From Bathynomus jamesi (taxonomy: Eukaryota; Arthropoda; Malacostraca; Isopoda; Cirolanidae): a stretch of 64,000 bases of DNA. The notes under the pieces are model-generated. The model was not told where the DNA came from. It searched no databases and saw only the letters and a program-made list of their open reading frames with translations. The number at the start of each line of letters is the position of its first letter. Positions within the stretch are counted from its first letter, which is position 1. A program made the translations under genes and the position numbers. The stretch covers positions 62,001-126,000 of the forward strand of contig JAJOZX010000877.1 in NCBI GenBank assembly GCA_023014485.1, in the 5' to 3' direction. Positions 40,876-53,284 of this stretch are shown here, one piece after another.

Positions 40876-41912
40876 ATGCCGTCGCAGAAAGCGTCGTGTG
40901 TTAGGTGTGGGGTAAATCGGTGGTATATGGATTTTAAGGATTATAACGGCGGTCCTATGGCGATTACCGAGAGATCGGTTTGTTTGTTTTGCGATTTAAG
41001 GGAGGAAATAGTTGACATAAAACGTAGTGTACGTGAGGTAACGGAAAGACTTGCAACGCTTGATGAGGGGAGGGGTAGGGCTACAGCTGACGAAAGCCAA
41101 ACCACTACTAACGTTGAAGACATTAGTAATTTGAAGGGTGAGGTGCGTAACCTAGTTTCTAGTTTAGGTAGCTTATCGGGAAGGTTGGATAGAGTTGAGG
41201 AAGGGGTTAAGGTTGGTCCGAGATTAGTAGATGGGGAGGGATTTAGAGAAGTTAAGGGTGGAGCTAGGCCGCGTACGTTAGGCGAGAGGAATCCCCCCCC
41301 CCCTATCGAGGTTTCGAACCCTTTCGCTCATTTGGATAGGGACGTGAACGAGGGGGAAACTATTTTGATTGGGGACTCTTTAGTGCGCCATATGGATAAA
41401 GAGTTCGTTGAACGGAACCCAACCAAGAGGAGGGGGGGTCTTTCTCCCAGGGGCCAGAGTTGACAAAATTAGAGAAGAAGTGGATAGGATTGATGTTGCA
41501 TACCGTCACTCGATGCTGACGATGGTAGGGGGCAACGACTCGTATAGGCCCGATACGAGAGTGCCTGACCTTTTGGAGAGATATAGGGGGTTAATTAGGT
41601 CCCTGAAGGCGAGGTCAGATAGGTCTTTAGTTCTAGTTATTACCCCTAGGCATGGTTTGGGTCTTAGGATTACGTCTAAAACAATATTTTTGCATACTAA
41701 ATTAGAAGAGATTTGTGCTGAGGAAAATGTACCCTTCGTAAAGCTGTGGTCGGAATTCAGTGATCCTAGCCTTTTCATAAAAGATGGGGGTGCATTTTAA
41801 TGAAATAGGTAATGCTAGGCTAGGTAGGTTAATTGACGAAAACGTTCAAAAGCTGTATAGGTCAAAGCTTTCTTTAAACGTTGTGGGTCCGGGAAACGCG
41901 GGCCCGACGTGA
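40876..41912 (+). pseudogene. LINE ORF1: Cys-rich N-terminus, coiled coil, SGNH esterase
   Basis: ORF1 proteins of CR1-like LINEs bind element RNA. Here Cys pairs ASCVRCGVN and CLFCDLREE form a PHD-like start, followed by a heptad-rich coiled coil (about residues 45-120). The SGNH esterase shows GETILIGDSLVRHM (nucleophile Ser in GDSL), MLTMVGGNDSY (Gly/Asn oxyanion residues) and, after a frameshift, VHFNEIGNARL (catalytic His). Frameshifts lie in the poly-G run near 41432-41438 and at 41787-41792, both homopolymers, so sequencing or assembly error is possible. The natural end is TGA 41910. Confidence 0.8.
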
Positions 41913-41944
41913 AAAATAGTTTAAAACGCCGACCCGTGGTAAAA

Positions 41945-44655
41945 AATAACAAACGTCTTTTATTGTAACGCGCGTAGTATTAGAAATAAATTAAACGAAT
42001 TTAAGGCGATAATTTATTCCGGCAACTACGATATAGTTGCTATCACTGAAACGTGGTTAAATACCGTGACTCGGGACTTGTTGGGGGAACTTGATATACC
42101 GGGTTTTAAACTCTTTACTAATGATAGGTTACATAGGATTGGTGGCGTCGTTTTGCTGTATATTCGTAATTCCTTTAGGGCTATCGAGGTTAAGATAGAT
42201 TTTCCGGCCCTCCCGTTCAATCCCTCGATACCGATACTAGATTTTACTCACTTCTTGGTAATTTTATTGATAATCGGAATAGTAAGTTGTCGGAGACTTT
42301 AACTGCCCTAACGTTAATTACGAGACTTTTACTGGTAATGAGGAGGATTTGAGACTGGTTGAGTTCATGGAAGATAATTTTTTACGACAATTGGTTACCG
42401 AATCAACGCGCGGTGACAATATTTTAGACGTGGTGATGACGAACGGCGAAAATATAGTCGAAGGTTTAGAAGTAGGCGAGAGTTTAGGATGTAGTGATCA
42501 TCAAATTCCTAGGTTTAAGCTATTGATAGAAAACACTAAGGCTAGTAACGTAATAGAAGTCCCTGATTTTCGTAGGGCCAATTTTGATAGTTTTGCGGAT
42601 AGGATGAGAGTGGTGGACTGGGATAACTTATTTATGGGTAATGACACAAATTTGCATTGGGAGGCGTTTGAAGAAAGTTTTATGAATATCGAAAGGGAGT
42701 TTATTCCTCGTAGGTAAGCGCGCTAGAAATCATGGTAGGCCCAAGTGGTGGACTAGGGAAATAGGCGACTTCATAAACGAGCGTAACAGAGCGTATAGAC
42801 TTAATAAGCGCAATGGCACGGCAGCTAACTTTAATAGATATATCGAGCTTCGACGTCAGGTTAAAAGATCAGTTAGGAATGCTAAGCGTAATTTAGAGAT
42901 ACTTATAGCTGCGGATAGTACACATAACCCAAAAAAGTTTTTTGAATATGTCAATAATCGTATGTCGATAAAAGATAACATAGGCCCTCTAGTGGACGTT
43001 AACGGCGCTTTGGCTTCCGACGCTCAGATGATGGCGGGTATTTTTAATAACTTTTTTGCGACAGTTTTTACCGTAGAAGACGTAAATAATGTCCCCGATG
43101 TGGACGATATCGTTCTATTTAGTCGCGAGACTATTTTGGATGAAATAACTGTTTACGAGGGTGTGATTGCGCATTATATCGATAGACTAAAAGTTAGCAA
43201 GGCTCCAGGCCCTGACGAGTTTTATCCCAGACATTTGAAAGATTTGAAAGACGTTATCGTAGGCCCTTAACGAAGATTTTTAATCAGTCACTGGAAACGG
43301 GGCTTATTCCTGAAGACTTCAAATTAGCTAACGTCACGCCCATTTTTAAAAAAGGCGACCGCACAGTAGCTAGTAATTATAGGCCCATTAGCTTAACGTC
43401 AGTTGTCGGTCAACTTTTGGAATCCTTAGTTAGGGATCGTATCGTCGATTACTTAGAAAGTCGCGATTTGATTAATGGTAGTCAGCATGGGTTTCGACGC
43501 CATATATCTTGTTTAACTAATTTGTTAGAATTTTATAACGAAATAGTGCGCGAATACGATAGGCATAGAGCGGTTGACGTTATTTATTTAGATTTTAAAA
43601 AGGCGTTCGATACAGTTCCGCATAGAAGGTTAATTGCGAAGGTTAAAGCGCACGGTATACGCGATCAGGTAGCTAACTGGTTAGAGGAATGGCTTCGTGC
43701 TAGGAGGTAGAGGGTCGTTGTTAATGGTAGTGAATCGGGGTGGTTGGATGTAGGTAGCGGTGTCCCACAGGGTTCAGTGTTAGGCCCATTGTTATTCGTA
43801 ATTTACATTAACAACATAGGTGTAGGATTGACCAGTAACGTGTCAAAATTCGCGGACGATACTAAAATAGGCGGTAAGGTTGTTAACGAGGACGATAGAA
43901 ATAGGCTCCAAGACGATGTAAATAGGATTATGGAGTGGACGGATAAGTGGCAGATGCAATTTAACGTAGACAAATGTAAAGTTTTGCATATAGGTTCTCG
44001 TAACAATAATTACACGTACACGATGGATGATAGAGACTTAGCGAGCGTTGACGAGGGAGTAGATTTAGGCGTACATGTATGTAAGGATTTAAAAGTTAGG
44101 AACCAGTGCCTGGAGTCTTGAGCAAAAGCTAATAGGATGTTAGGTTTCATAGCGCGTAATTTCGAATTTAAACCGAAGAATATTATATTCTCCCTTTACA
44201 AGTCCCTAGTGAGGCCTCATTTAGAATATGCCGTTTAGTTTTGGTGCCCGTATTTGCCTAAGGATATTGATATGTTAGAAAGGGTTCAGCGTCGGGCCAC
44301 GAAACTAATTCCGTCATTGCGCAACAAGCCTTATGAAGATAGGATTAAAGAGTTTGATTTGCATTCACTCGAAACTAGGAGATTAAGGGGGGAGTTTATT
44401 GAAGCTTTCAAAATCGTTAATAAAATCGATAACGTAAATTTTGACAAACTGTTCACTTTCGATAGCAGCAATACTCGTAATAACGGATTTAAGCTGCGTG
44501 GCAGACGTTTCATTACTAATATCGCTAAAAACCTCTTTACGTTTAAAGTAATTGATAACTGGAATAATCTTCCCGCGTCAGTCGTGAACTCTACCAGCGT
44601 TAATATGTTTAAGAACCGTTCAGATAGGCATTTTAAAAATATTAACGTTGTTTAG
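41945..44655 (+). pseudogene. LINE ORF2: AP endonuclease and reverse transcriptase (CR1/L2 group)
   Basis: Endonuclease: VFYCNARSIRNKLNEF, YDIVAITETWLN (catalytic Glu), GGVVLLYIRNSF, then a frameshift before the GDFNCPNVNYETF-like region, LVTESTRGDNILDVVMT, and LGCSDHQ. RT: LKVSKAPGPDEFYP, LANVTPIFKKGDR, NYRPISLTSV, GSQHGFRRHISC, DVIYLDFKKAFDTVPHRRL, GVPQGSVLGPLLFVIYIN, SKFADDTKIGG (catalytic Asp pair), WQMQFNVDKCKVLHIGS. C-terminus: DIDMLERVQRRATKLIPSLR and LRGEFIEAFKIV. Breaks: frameshifts near 42280 and 43268, TAG at 43708, TGA at 44119, TAG at 44236. Domain order and motifs fit CR1/L2. Confidence 0.85.
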
Positions 44656-44785
44656 AATAAAAAAAACAATTGGCAACAGGAGCTCTGGGGTGGTGGTCGA
44701 GGATGAGTCTGTTGACGATTAATGCCAGCTTGTGGCATGCCAGCGTGTGATGCCAGCAATAAAATTATTATTAAAAAAAAAAAAT

Positions 44786-45493
44786 TAGACTAACACCAAC
44801 GTAGTTGTAGCTCGTAGCGTAAAGTAACCCACTTTTTGTTTACTTTACCTACCTTTTTTTTTTCTTATCCTCTCCTTACTTGCATGTCTGTAACTCTCTT
44901 TACTTGCATGTCTGTAGTTTGCATGGTATGACAGTGAGTTAAGACTGTTTGCGTGGTTTGTAAGTGTTCTTATTTTACTTTTCATCTTTCACCCCTTTCC
45001 TATTCTCTTCGACTATTTTTTTCGACTTGTTGGCAGTGGCCGGCGGATGATGATGGGGTCTTTCTCTTTTTTCTGAATGAATTTTAACCAACGAATGATA
45101 GGTTTTGCAACTTATTTAACCCCTTATTCTCCTCTTTTAACCCCCTCTTCTTTCCTTTCTCTCGGGCTAACCTTAGAGTGGATCGTAGGGTCTTTGTTAG
45201 CCTTAGCTTCTGTAGATCGTTGTAAACGCTGATGCAGTGGTAAAAATATTTCAAGTTATTCATAATCACTAGGTTGATTTTCGTTTTAATTGGATCTTCC
45301 TCGGCCAAAAAGCAATATATCTCGGAAACGAAGCGATTGCAGATTTATGTTCATAGGAACTCTTTTGTTCACTTTGACTTTCTGTATATTTATACTCATG
45401 TATAAAATATAATTTGATAGCACCCATATCTGATTTGGTTTTTTATTAAAACATACTTGTATTAAAGGCATAGATTGGCTTGTTATATATATA
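44786..45493. other. Non-coding, AT-rich, pyrimidine tracts
   Basis: No gene seen. It contains TTTTTTCTT and CCCCTTATTCTCC-type pyrimidine tracts and ends in a short TA run at 45484-45493 where element C begins. Confidence 0.4.
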
Positions 45494-45898
45494 TTAGGGT
45501 GATGCAAAAAAGGGGTCAAATTTTTTTTTTTCAATTTTCAGGGAGACACCCTCCTATTTTATTCATATTCCTAAGAAAGCATTGTATGCGAAATTTGGGG
45601 TTGAAAAAGAGAAAATTAGAGGTTGCTACCAAGCTTTAAAAATAAATGTATATCAGTTTGTGCTCAAAAATATTGTTTTGTTGATATTTTCGCCGGAGCC
45701 GGTTTGATATGTACCTAGTTAACCTAGTTTGAAAAAAAACGATGACATTCTAGACTATAGTACGTAGTGAGCTCATAAAATAGTAAATAATAGGCACGCT
45801 GATTTCCGCACCACCCTCTGAGGTACAGCGTATAGCGCGTTAACTTTTTTTTATGTGGAAGTTTCCCCAGTAGGCATATCATAACCACTTATGTATGT

Positions 45899-48141
45899 TT
45901 ATTTTCGTTTTTTGTGAAGCAAGAGTAATGTTTTCTTGTTTTTGTTTGAGAGTGACGACCTGTAACTTTTAACAATTTGAAGAAGGTATTGTTTCTGCTC
46001 TTCATCATTGGTTATCAGTTTGTTGTATTCCTCCATCAGTCGTACACCTCTTTCCGCAATGTCGTTTGCCACTTTGAGTCCATATGCGATATCTCTTGCA
46101 TTCGCATAACTTTCATCATCATTCCATTCTTCAGCATCTTTTTCAAGAAAAGTGCAAGGCACGTCTAGGATTTCAAAGAATCTTTTTGTGTTCGCAGTAA
46201 CGAAATCCTGCAGTTGTTTCTGCCCAGCTGATTCAGGATTTATTGATGCTCGTTTGCTCGGTTTTGAGTCAACTGGTTTCTGCAGAGCATGCTTCATTTT
46301 GTTTTTTGTCTCATGCGAAACAGCTGAATCAAAAAATGCAAGCGCCACAAGCTCCTCAGAGAGGTACCACAAATGTCTCAAAAACTTATTGAGTGCAGCA
46401 CTTGCAATTTTGTCATCCTTTTGCTTGTAGAGCTGCAGACTTTGCACAAAATGCAAATCTGAACGGGGTGCGCATGAGGGTATGGGTGCCAGGTACCACG
46501 ATCTGATGTATATCGCAGCTGAAAAGCAGCAAACATCTCTCAGTCCTTTTTCCTCTCTCTCAGTTAGTTTAAACTGAGATTTAAACATCCAAATTTTAAT
46601 GCAGTAAATTAGCTTGCCCATCCATCGTGCTCTGTGATAAGCTCCGGGTGCTTTAAAGCTGATTCCTGACTTGGGGGCACTACCGATGAAAATGAGCGTT
46701 AGCTCGAGCAATTCCTTGTAGTCATCACGAGGCTGCTGTTCATCAAGCTGAGCTTGAGCAAATTGAATGAGTTCTTCAGCATCTGAGATTTTCTCTGCAA
46801 TGTTAGGGTCATCTGTTGCTGTTTGGTAATTGTTCTTGTCAATTTCCACCCACTTTGCTTTGAATCTCTTGAACAGTTGTATGTCAGGGCCACTAGAAGA
46901 TGGCAAGGAGACAGAAACTGCAGCTTCTAACACTATTTCGAAAATATGATGTCGGCAAGCCAGCCACAGCATATCTTTATCCAATCTTTGCTCTAGTAAC
47001 ATACAAGCACCACTCTTAGAACCTGTGTTGGAGGCAGTGGTGTCAAAACACATGCCCTTCACTTGGTCAGATATATTCCACTCCAATACTAACTGATGGA
47101 CAGCATCTGCAATGTTTTGACCAGTTCCTCTGGCAAGTTTGGAATACCAAGAAGCTGATCAACTCCTTGGCCGGAAATTAGAACTGGCAGTCGATCAACA
47201 TTTTCATGACCAGTAATATCTTCCAGTAGTTTGCCGTCCCAATGTATTTGGAGAGGGCAATTTGTTTCGAAATCCTGCTTCAAATTTTCTGCCATTGTCT
47301 TGCGGTTCCTTTGTCTTGCTCTCCGTATCGATGAATAGCTAACACTGTATTCTTCAGGGTTTTGCCCAAGAGCATTGATTGTTGGGATCAAGATTTCCGA
47401 AGCAGCTCTATCACTTACTTTTGCAGCATCAAGAGATACAAGCATTGAAGAATCCATAAGCTTTGCACTCTTAGACTTTGATCTACTTTGTCTCGAAGTT
47501 GATGGCTGCTGAGGGTCAGCAACAAATTCTTCTTCTGATTTTGAACTATCTTCATTCAAACTTGAAGGACTTGAACTTGAGAGCACTGCTGCTTCGAAAA
47601 CGGCTGTTTCCCTCTTTCTTTTCTTTTCAAGCAATGTTTCCTTTTCTCTAGCAATCTCTTCCATTTGTGAAAAAACTTTATCCACTCCAGACATTTTGCC
47701 TTTTCTTCCTTTTTGTCGTTGCAGCATCAAAAACTCACGATCTTCATCTATCTTTATCATGTCAAGAGCACTTGCATGTGCAATGTCAAACAGATCTTGC
47801 AAGTCATTTTGCCAGCTCTCTTGTTTTTGAAGTAGTGCAGGTGATTGCTTCTTCTTATTATTTCTGTTCTTCTTTAGTTTCTCCCACTCGTTGAAAAGTT
47901 TCTTTACTCTCTCCACGACATGACATTTCAACACTGTTGGGATGCGTGCCTTTTCCCACACATCCATAACATCTCTAGCAGTCAACAAAGCCGCTGTTTT
48001 CACCTGTTGCTTTTTATTGATCTTGTAGTTCATAAACAATGCTAATGTTTCCCTTTTAGATGGAAGCTGGGTTTCTTTGAAGGACTCTATAGGATGTCCT
48101 ATGAGCCAAACAACTGTTTTGTGACGCGTATGCCGCTCCAT
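45899..48141 (-). pseudogene. Transposase of the TTAGGG family, copy C, one frameshift
   Basis: ATG 48141; two open blocks (48141-47089 and 47086-45899) overlap in function and need one frameshift near 47130, between LLGIPNL and RGTGQNIADAV. Together they make about 747 residues. Motifs: ETQLPSKRETLALFMNY, LQDLFDIAHASALDMI, Ser-rich acidic spacer, IHWDGKLLEDITG (first Asp), CFDTTASNTGSKSGAC (second Asp), WLACRHHIFEIV, HRARWMGKLIYCIKI, YIRSWYLAPIPSCAP, HLWYLSEELVALAFFD and NDIAERGVRLMEEYN. It shares about half its residues by eye with copy B. Among A-C, copies B and C each have one visible defect. Confidence 0.85.
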
Positions 48142-48238
48142 GAGTGCAACTCAGCAACTGCTATACAACCACTCTCAGCGAAGGCAGCAAAGATACTGAG
48201 TCAGTGACGCCGCACTTACACTGACGCGGCCGCCACAG

Positions 48239-48246
48239 TGACGTCA
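48239..48246. promoter_or_regulatory. TGACGTCA palindrome upstream of copy C transposase
   Basis: A perfect CRE-type octamer lies about 98 bases upstream of the transposase ATG inside an unusually GC-rich 60-base patch (48200-48247) with ACGCGGCCGC. This could be the promoter of element C. One 8-mer alone is weak evidence. Confidence 0.3.
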
Positions 48247-48567
48247 CAGCAAAGAAATGATTCTAGAATGTTCGGCCACGGCGTCTATAGCAATGAAAGG
48301 GATGAGAAGGTTTACGGAAAGAGGTTCAGAGTCTGTTATGACTGCTATATGTTGCTGACTACCATTTTTGATGAAATCTGCAAAATAAATAAATGTACAA
48401 TAAATACAAACTGAAAAATAACAATATACAAAATGTTCAATGGATGGTAGCAACCTCTAAAATGTCTTCAATTGTGCTGAAATTTTGCATGTTCAGTTTT
48501 TACACTAAATTAAATAAAATTAGAGGGTGTCTTCAAGTTTTTGAAATGATAAGTTATTTTGCATCAC

Positions 48568-48571
<4 letters not shown>

Positions 48572-48644
<73 letters not shown>
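48572..48644. repeat. (TA)n microsatellite, long
   Basis: About 70 bases of pure TA between transposon C and the tRNA-like tandem array. Confidence 0.95.
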
Positions 48645-48647
<3 letters not shown>

Positions 48648-48750
48648 TATAACTGCAATGACCACGCAGCATATAAATGAATAGAAACGACATAGGTATT
48701 AAGGAACGTTTCTGCACACGAGGAGGAGAGATAACGAATAAATGAAAAAT

Positions 48751-48827
48751 GAGGCGAACCGCCCGGGAATCGAGCCCAGGGCCTTCCAATTGCCGGTTGG
48801 ACGCGCTACCATTATGCTACGGACCTC
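48751..48827 (-). ncRNA. tRNA-like unit 3
   Basis: A box (TAGCATAATGGTAGCG) and anticodon hairpin around ACCGGCAAT resemble units 1 and 2. The B box is imperfect in this copy (GGGCTCGATTCC). There is no 7-bp acceptor stem. It is related to the 12.9 kb units over the whole 77 bases. Confidence 0.55.
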
Positions 48828-49013
48828 AATTAATCACAAATCGAAATTCTCCCACATAGGGCAGAAACCAATGCCCTGAGAGGGCACCCTCGCAAATCGT
48901 GAATATGCGCATATAACTGCAATGACCACGCAGCATATAAATGAATAGAAACGACATAGGTATTAAGAACGTTTCTGCACACGAGGAGGAGAGATAACGA
49001 ATAAATGAAAAAT

Positions 49014-49090
49014 GAGGCGAACCGCCCGGGAATCGAACCCAGGGCCTTCCAATTGCCGGTTGGACGCGCTACCATTATGCTACGGACCTC
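49014..49090 (-). ncRNA. tRNA-like unit 4
   Basis: Tandem copy of unit 3 with a perfect B box (GGGTTCGATTCCCGG). Confidence 0.55.
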
Positions 49091-49158
49091 AATTAATCAC
49101 AAATCGAAATTCTCCCACATAGGGCAGAAACCAATGCCCAATTAATTTGTGATTAATT

Positions 49159-49235
49159 GAGGTCAGTAGCATAATGGTTTTTCGTCCAACCGGCAATTGG
49201 AAGGCCCTGGGTTCGATTCCCGGGCGGTTCGCCTC
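49159..49235 (+). ncRNA. tRNA-like unit 5, inverted and mutated
   Basis: Inverted copy of units 3-4. The region after the A box is altered (GGTTTTTCG instead of GGTAGCGCG), which creates a T run that could terminate pol III transcription. The B box is intact. Confidence 0.5.
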
Positions 49236-49325
49236 ATTTTTCATTTATTCGTTATCTCTCCTCCTCGTGTGCAGAAACGTTCCTTAATACCTATGTCGTT
49301 TCTATTCATATATATATATATATCT

Positions 49326-49839
49326 ATGACGGATGCATAGAAGTGATCGGTATCATTCAATGCCATGTATTTTTCCTGTACATAGCACCTGAGCAGTCAT
49401 GCGTGTATAGTTACAAGGTATAGGAGAAGAACAACGGTAACAAATCCCTCTTGCACCAAATCCTAAAAATTAGGTGGAAATATATACGAGTGCGTTTTTT
49501 ATCAAGACATATTTCTGTTAAATACATATTTTGGCTTGTGGGCGCAGGCGCACCATCTTATCATTAACCTATATGTATAACTATATAGAGTATGTATACA
49601 CACACAAACACGTATGACGGGTGCATAGAAACGATCGTATCATTCAACACCATCTATTTTTCTGTGCATAGCACCTGAACAGCCATGCGTAGATAACCAG
49701 GTATAGGAGAAGAACAATGGTAACAACTCTCTCCAACATCAAATCCCACAAGTGAGGCAAATATATAAAAATCTCATTTGATTTTTTCATTAAAAACATA
49801 TTTCTGGGCGAAAACGTCACAGAAGCGCTAAGCATTCAC

Positions 49840-49845
<6 letters not shown>
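49326..49845. repeat. 288-bp imperfect tandem duplication
   Basis: ATGACGGATGCATAGAAGTG at 49326 recurs as ATGACGGGTGCATAGAAACG at 49614. Both units continue with ATCATTCAA, AGCACCTGA, GGTATAGGAGAAGAACAA and ACATATTTCTG blocks. No coding signal. It ends at (TA)n. Confidence 0.75.
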
Positions 49846-49881
<36 letters not shown>

Positions 49882-49915
49882 CACTAAAATCACAAAATAA
49901 CACGTGATCTTATTA

Positions 49916-51214
49916 ATAAGCAAACAACCACAGGGAAAAGGAAACACAAAGTCCGAGCGCTTTCGTGATATATTCACATTATCAAGGAGGAACAGAAAAT
50001 AGACAGAGATTACAAAGTAAATGAGTTAAATAGACAAGCAAAAAATTCACAATCGGCACCTCAAATTAATGGCCTTAAAGCCCTCTAAAGATTTTTTCAA
50101 ATGATAACATAATCTGTAGGCTGCTAAATTACTAAATATGTATATAGATGAAATTAGACAAAAAAAAACCAATACAGAGAACAAAAATTATTATAATGGT
50201 TATTAACACTAATATTTAATTAAAGCAGGCAATTAATTGGCAAGAATTTTATGAAAAACAAATAGATAACGTAGATAACAAATAGATAACATAATCTGTA
50301 GGCTGCTAAATTACTAAATATGAAAAGACTATATAGATGAAATTAGACAAAACACCAGTACAGAAAACAAAAATTATTATAATGGTTATTAACACTAATA
50401 TTTAATTAAAGCAGGAAATTAAATGGCCAGAAATTAATGAAAACAAAGGGAATGGTGCCATCGTCTTACAGAATATTACAAAATTTTTCTACAAACAGTC
50501 TGGAAAAGTTGTTTTCCCAAAAGCAACCCAGTTGAAAAGTCCAATAAACCCCCCAGCAACCAAAGATTATACACGAAAGAAATATTACAATTAAAATAGA
50601 CACATAAGAATGTTAACAGTTCTTACAATAATATTTATTTATTTAACCAGGGCAAACCATTAAGGGGGCAAGAATGCAGTCAAGAAAACAGTAGGCCCTT
50701 CGCCAGCTTTCTGACAATGCACGAATCTAATTTATACAACCCAGGACTAATATTAAGGACCAAATCCGCATTATTCTTGATCACACTTGATTCCAGTATA
50801 TTTCTGCTAACAATAGATTTACTAAACCTTAATTTGGAAGCATTTTTCCAATCAATGGGATGATTAGTATCTCTTACGTGAATGAAAATTGCGTTAGATT
50901 CCTGGCCACTTCTTATACTGTATTGATGCTGTTTAATACGTAACTCAAGGGTCTTACCAGTTTGGCCAATGTAAAATTTATTACATATTGTGCAAGGGAT
51001 TTTATATACACAACCATGTTCACTTAACGGGGAGTTCTTAATCAATGAATTCTTAATTACATCTAAATTTTTGAACGCAATATTTACGTTAAAAGTCCTC
51101 AGCAGATTCGGCAGATCAAGGAAATTTTCTCTGAATGGTAACACTAAAACATTTTTTGTGTTATAAGGAATCTTATCCTTTACTTCGTAGAAGGTTTTCT
51201 TTGCCATTTTTAAG
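49916..51214 (-). repeat. Left inverted arm of Penelope B, carrying GIY-YIG endonuclease
   Basis: Minus-strand coding from 51214 to 50680 begins KMAKKTFYEVKDKIP and runs to the end of the protein (LDSCIVRKLAKGLLFS), identical to the right arm except Ile for Val in SKSIVSRNIL. It lacks any RT. The non-coding remainder is the 3' untranslated region and terminus. Confidence 0.9.
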
Positions 51215-51224
51215 CCAAATAATC

Positions 51225-52596
51225 CTGCAAGGCCTATTGTTAGTTCTATAGGATCTATCTCATATAAGCTATCCAAATGGCTTGTCTCCATTCTTAATCC
51301 TCTCCTTGGCACAATTTCACAATCACACATAAATAATAATGTAGACCTGGTGAAAAATTAAATAGTATCAGTGTCAATTACAATTTTAGATTGGTAAGCT
51401 TTGATGTTACCGCTTTATTTACAAGAGTCCCGGTGGAGGATCTATTAGTGTTTCTTTCGGAAGAATTGGTTAAGCATAATTTGCCATTACCTGTGGCTAC
51501 AATTATAGAATTAATTAAGCTGTGCATAGTAGACTCAAAATTTGTGTTCAATAATGAATATTTTAGGCAGAAATTTGGTATGGCGATGGGAAACCCTCTC
51601 TCCCCCATTTTGAGTAACTTATATTTGGAGTTTTTTGAAAGTAAGTTATTAAGGAAGATTCTGCCAAATTATGTTCCATGGTTTAGATATGTAGATGATG
51701 TTCTTTGTCTATGGCCAGTGACTTTAAATCTCAATGAATTCTTACCCAAACTTAATAATTTAACTCCCTCTATCAATTTTACAGTTGAAATAGAAAAAGA
51801 TTCTTCGATCCCTTTTTTAGATGTTTTAATATATAGGTCTGGAAAAAAGTTTAAGTACAATATTTACAGAAAACCCACTAATAATTGTTCCTATATACAT
51901 TATTATTCTAATCACCACATTAATGTAAAACGATCCGTTCTTTCTACTTTGTTCCTAAGAGGTCTACGAATTTGTAGCCCAGAGTTCATTGACGACGAAA
52001 TTAGTAAAATATACAAAATTGCTTTTGATTTAAAATACCCAAAGAACTGCGTAGATAAGTCCTTAAAAATGGCAAAGAAAACCTTCTACGAAGTAAAGGA
52101 TAAGATTCCTTATAACACAAAAAATGTTTTAGTGTTACCATTCAGAGAAAATTTCCTTGATCTGCCGAATCTGCTGAGGACTTTTAACGTAAATATTGCG
52201 TTCAAAAATTTAGATGTAATTAAGAATTCATTGATTAAGAACTCCCCGTTAAGTGAACATGGTTGTGTATATAAAATCCCTTGCACAATATGTAATAAAT
52301 TTTACATTGGCCAAACTGGTAAGACCCTTGAGTTACGTATTAAACAGCATCAATACAGTATAAGAAGTGGCCAGGAATCTAACGCCATTTTCATTCACGT
52401 AAGAGATACTAATCATCCCATTGATTGGAAAAATGCTTCCAAATTAAGGTTTAGTAAATCTGTTGTTAGCAGAAATATACTGGAATCAAGTGTGATCAAG
52501 AATAATGCGGATTTGGTCCTTAATATTAGTCCTGGGTTGTATAAATTAGATTCGTGTATTGTCAGAAAGCTGGCGAAGGGCCTACTGTTTTCTTGA
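51225..52596 (+). pseudogene. Penelope-like RT plus GIY-YIG endonuclease, 5' truncated, one frameshift
   Basis: The readable sequence starts NPARPIVSSIGSISYKLSKW (RT finger region), has a frameshift near 51345, then a 401-codon open frame from 51391: MVSFDVTALFTRVPVEDLL (first catalytic Asp), FGMAMGNPLSPILSNLYLEF, VPWFRYVDDVLCLWP (YVDD), FLDVLIYRSGKK, then CVYKIPCTICNKFYIGQTGK (GIY-YIG with a Cys pair) and ELRIKQHQYSIRSG. The protein is about half identical by eye to family A. Missing N-terminus makes it inactive. Confidence 0.85.
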
Positions 52597-53284
52597 CTGC
52601 ATTCTTGCCCCCTTAATGGTTTGCCCTGGTTAAATAAATAAATATTATTGTAAGAACTGTTAACATTCTTATGTGTCTATTTTAATTGTAATATTTCTTT
52701 CGTGTATAATCTTTGGTTGCTGGGGGGTTTATTGGACTTTTCAACTGGGTTGCTTTTGGGAAAACAACTTTTCCAGACTGTTTGTAGAAAAATTTTGTAA
52801 TATTCTGTAAGACGATGGCACCATTCCCTTTGTTTTCATTAATTTCTGGCCATTTAATTTCCTGCTTTAATTAAATATTAGTGTTAATAACCATTATAAT
52901 AATTTTTGTTTTCTGTACTGGTGTTTTGTCTAATTTCATCTATATAGTCTTTTCATATTTAGTAATTTAGCAGCCTACAGATTATGTTATCTATTTGTTA
53001 TCTACGTTATCTATTTGTTTTTCATAAAATTCTTGCCAATTAATTGCCTGCTTTAATTAAATATTAGTGTTAATAACCATTATAATAATTTTTGTTCTCT
53101 GTATTGGTTTTTTTTTGTCTAATTTCATCTATATACATATTTAGTAATTTAGCAGCCTACAGATTATGTTATCAATTGAAAAAATCTTTAGAGGGCTTTA
53201 AGGCCTTTAATTTGAGGTGCCGATTGTGAATTTTTTGCTTGTCTATTTAACTCATTTACTTTGTAATCTCTGTCTATTTTCTGT

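Larger units (their letters stand above)
40876..44785 (+). mobile_element. CR1/L2-type LINE, nearly full length
   Basis: Two ORFs in order, ORF1 with an esterase domain and ORF2 with endonuclease and RT, followed by a short 3' region ending AATAAAATTATTATTAAAAA. A 5' start just before 40876 is likely. Base use is more even than in the AT-rich flanks. Confidence 0.85.
45494..48571 (-). mobile_element. TTAGGGTGATGC-terminated DNA transposon, copy C
   Basis: Left terminus TTAGGGTGATGCAAAA at 45494 and right terminus, in reverse, TTGGGTGATGCAAAA ending at 48571. It is flanked by TA on the left and a long (TA)n on the right. It is 3,078 bp with one gene. The termini differ from copies A and B after TTAGGGTG, so it is a separate subfamily. 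Confidence 0.85.
48645..49310. repeat. 264-bp tRNA-like tandem repeat, two minus copies and one inverted
   Basis: GCATATAACTGCAATGACC starts at 48645 and 48909, a 264-bp period. Each unit holds a tRNA-like segment on the minus strand. At 49142 the array turns over and a plus-strand copy follows, ending with CTATGTCGTTTCTATTCATA at a TA run. (TA)n borders both outer sides. Confidence 0.85.
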
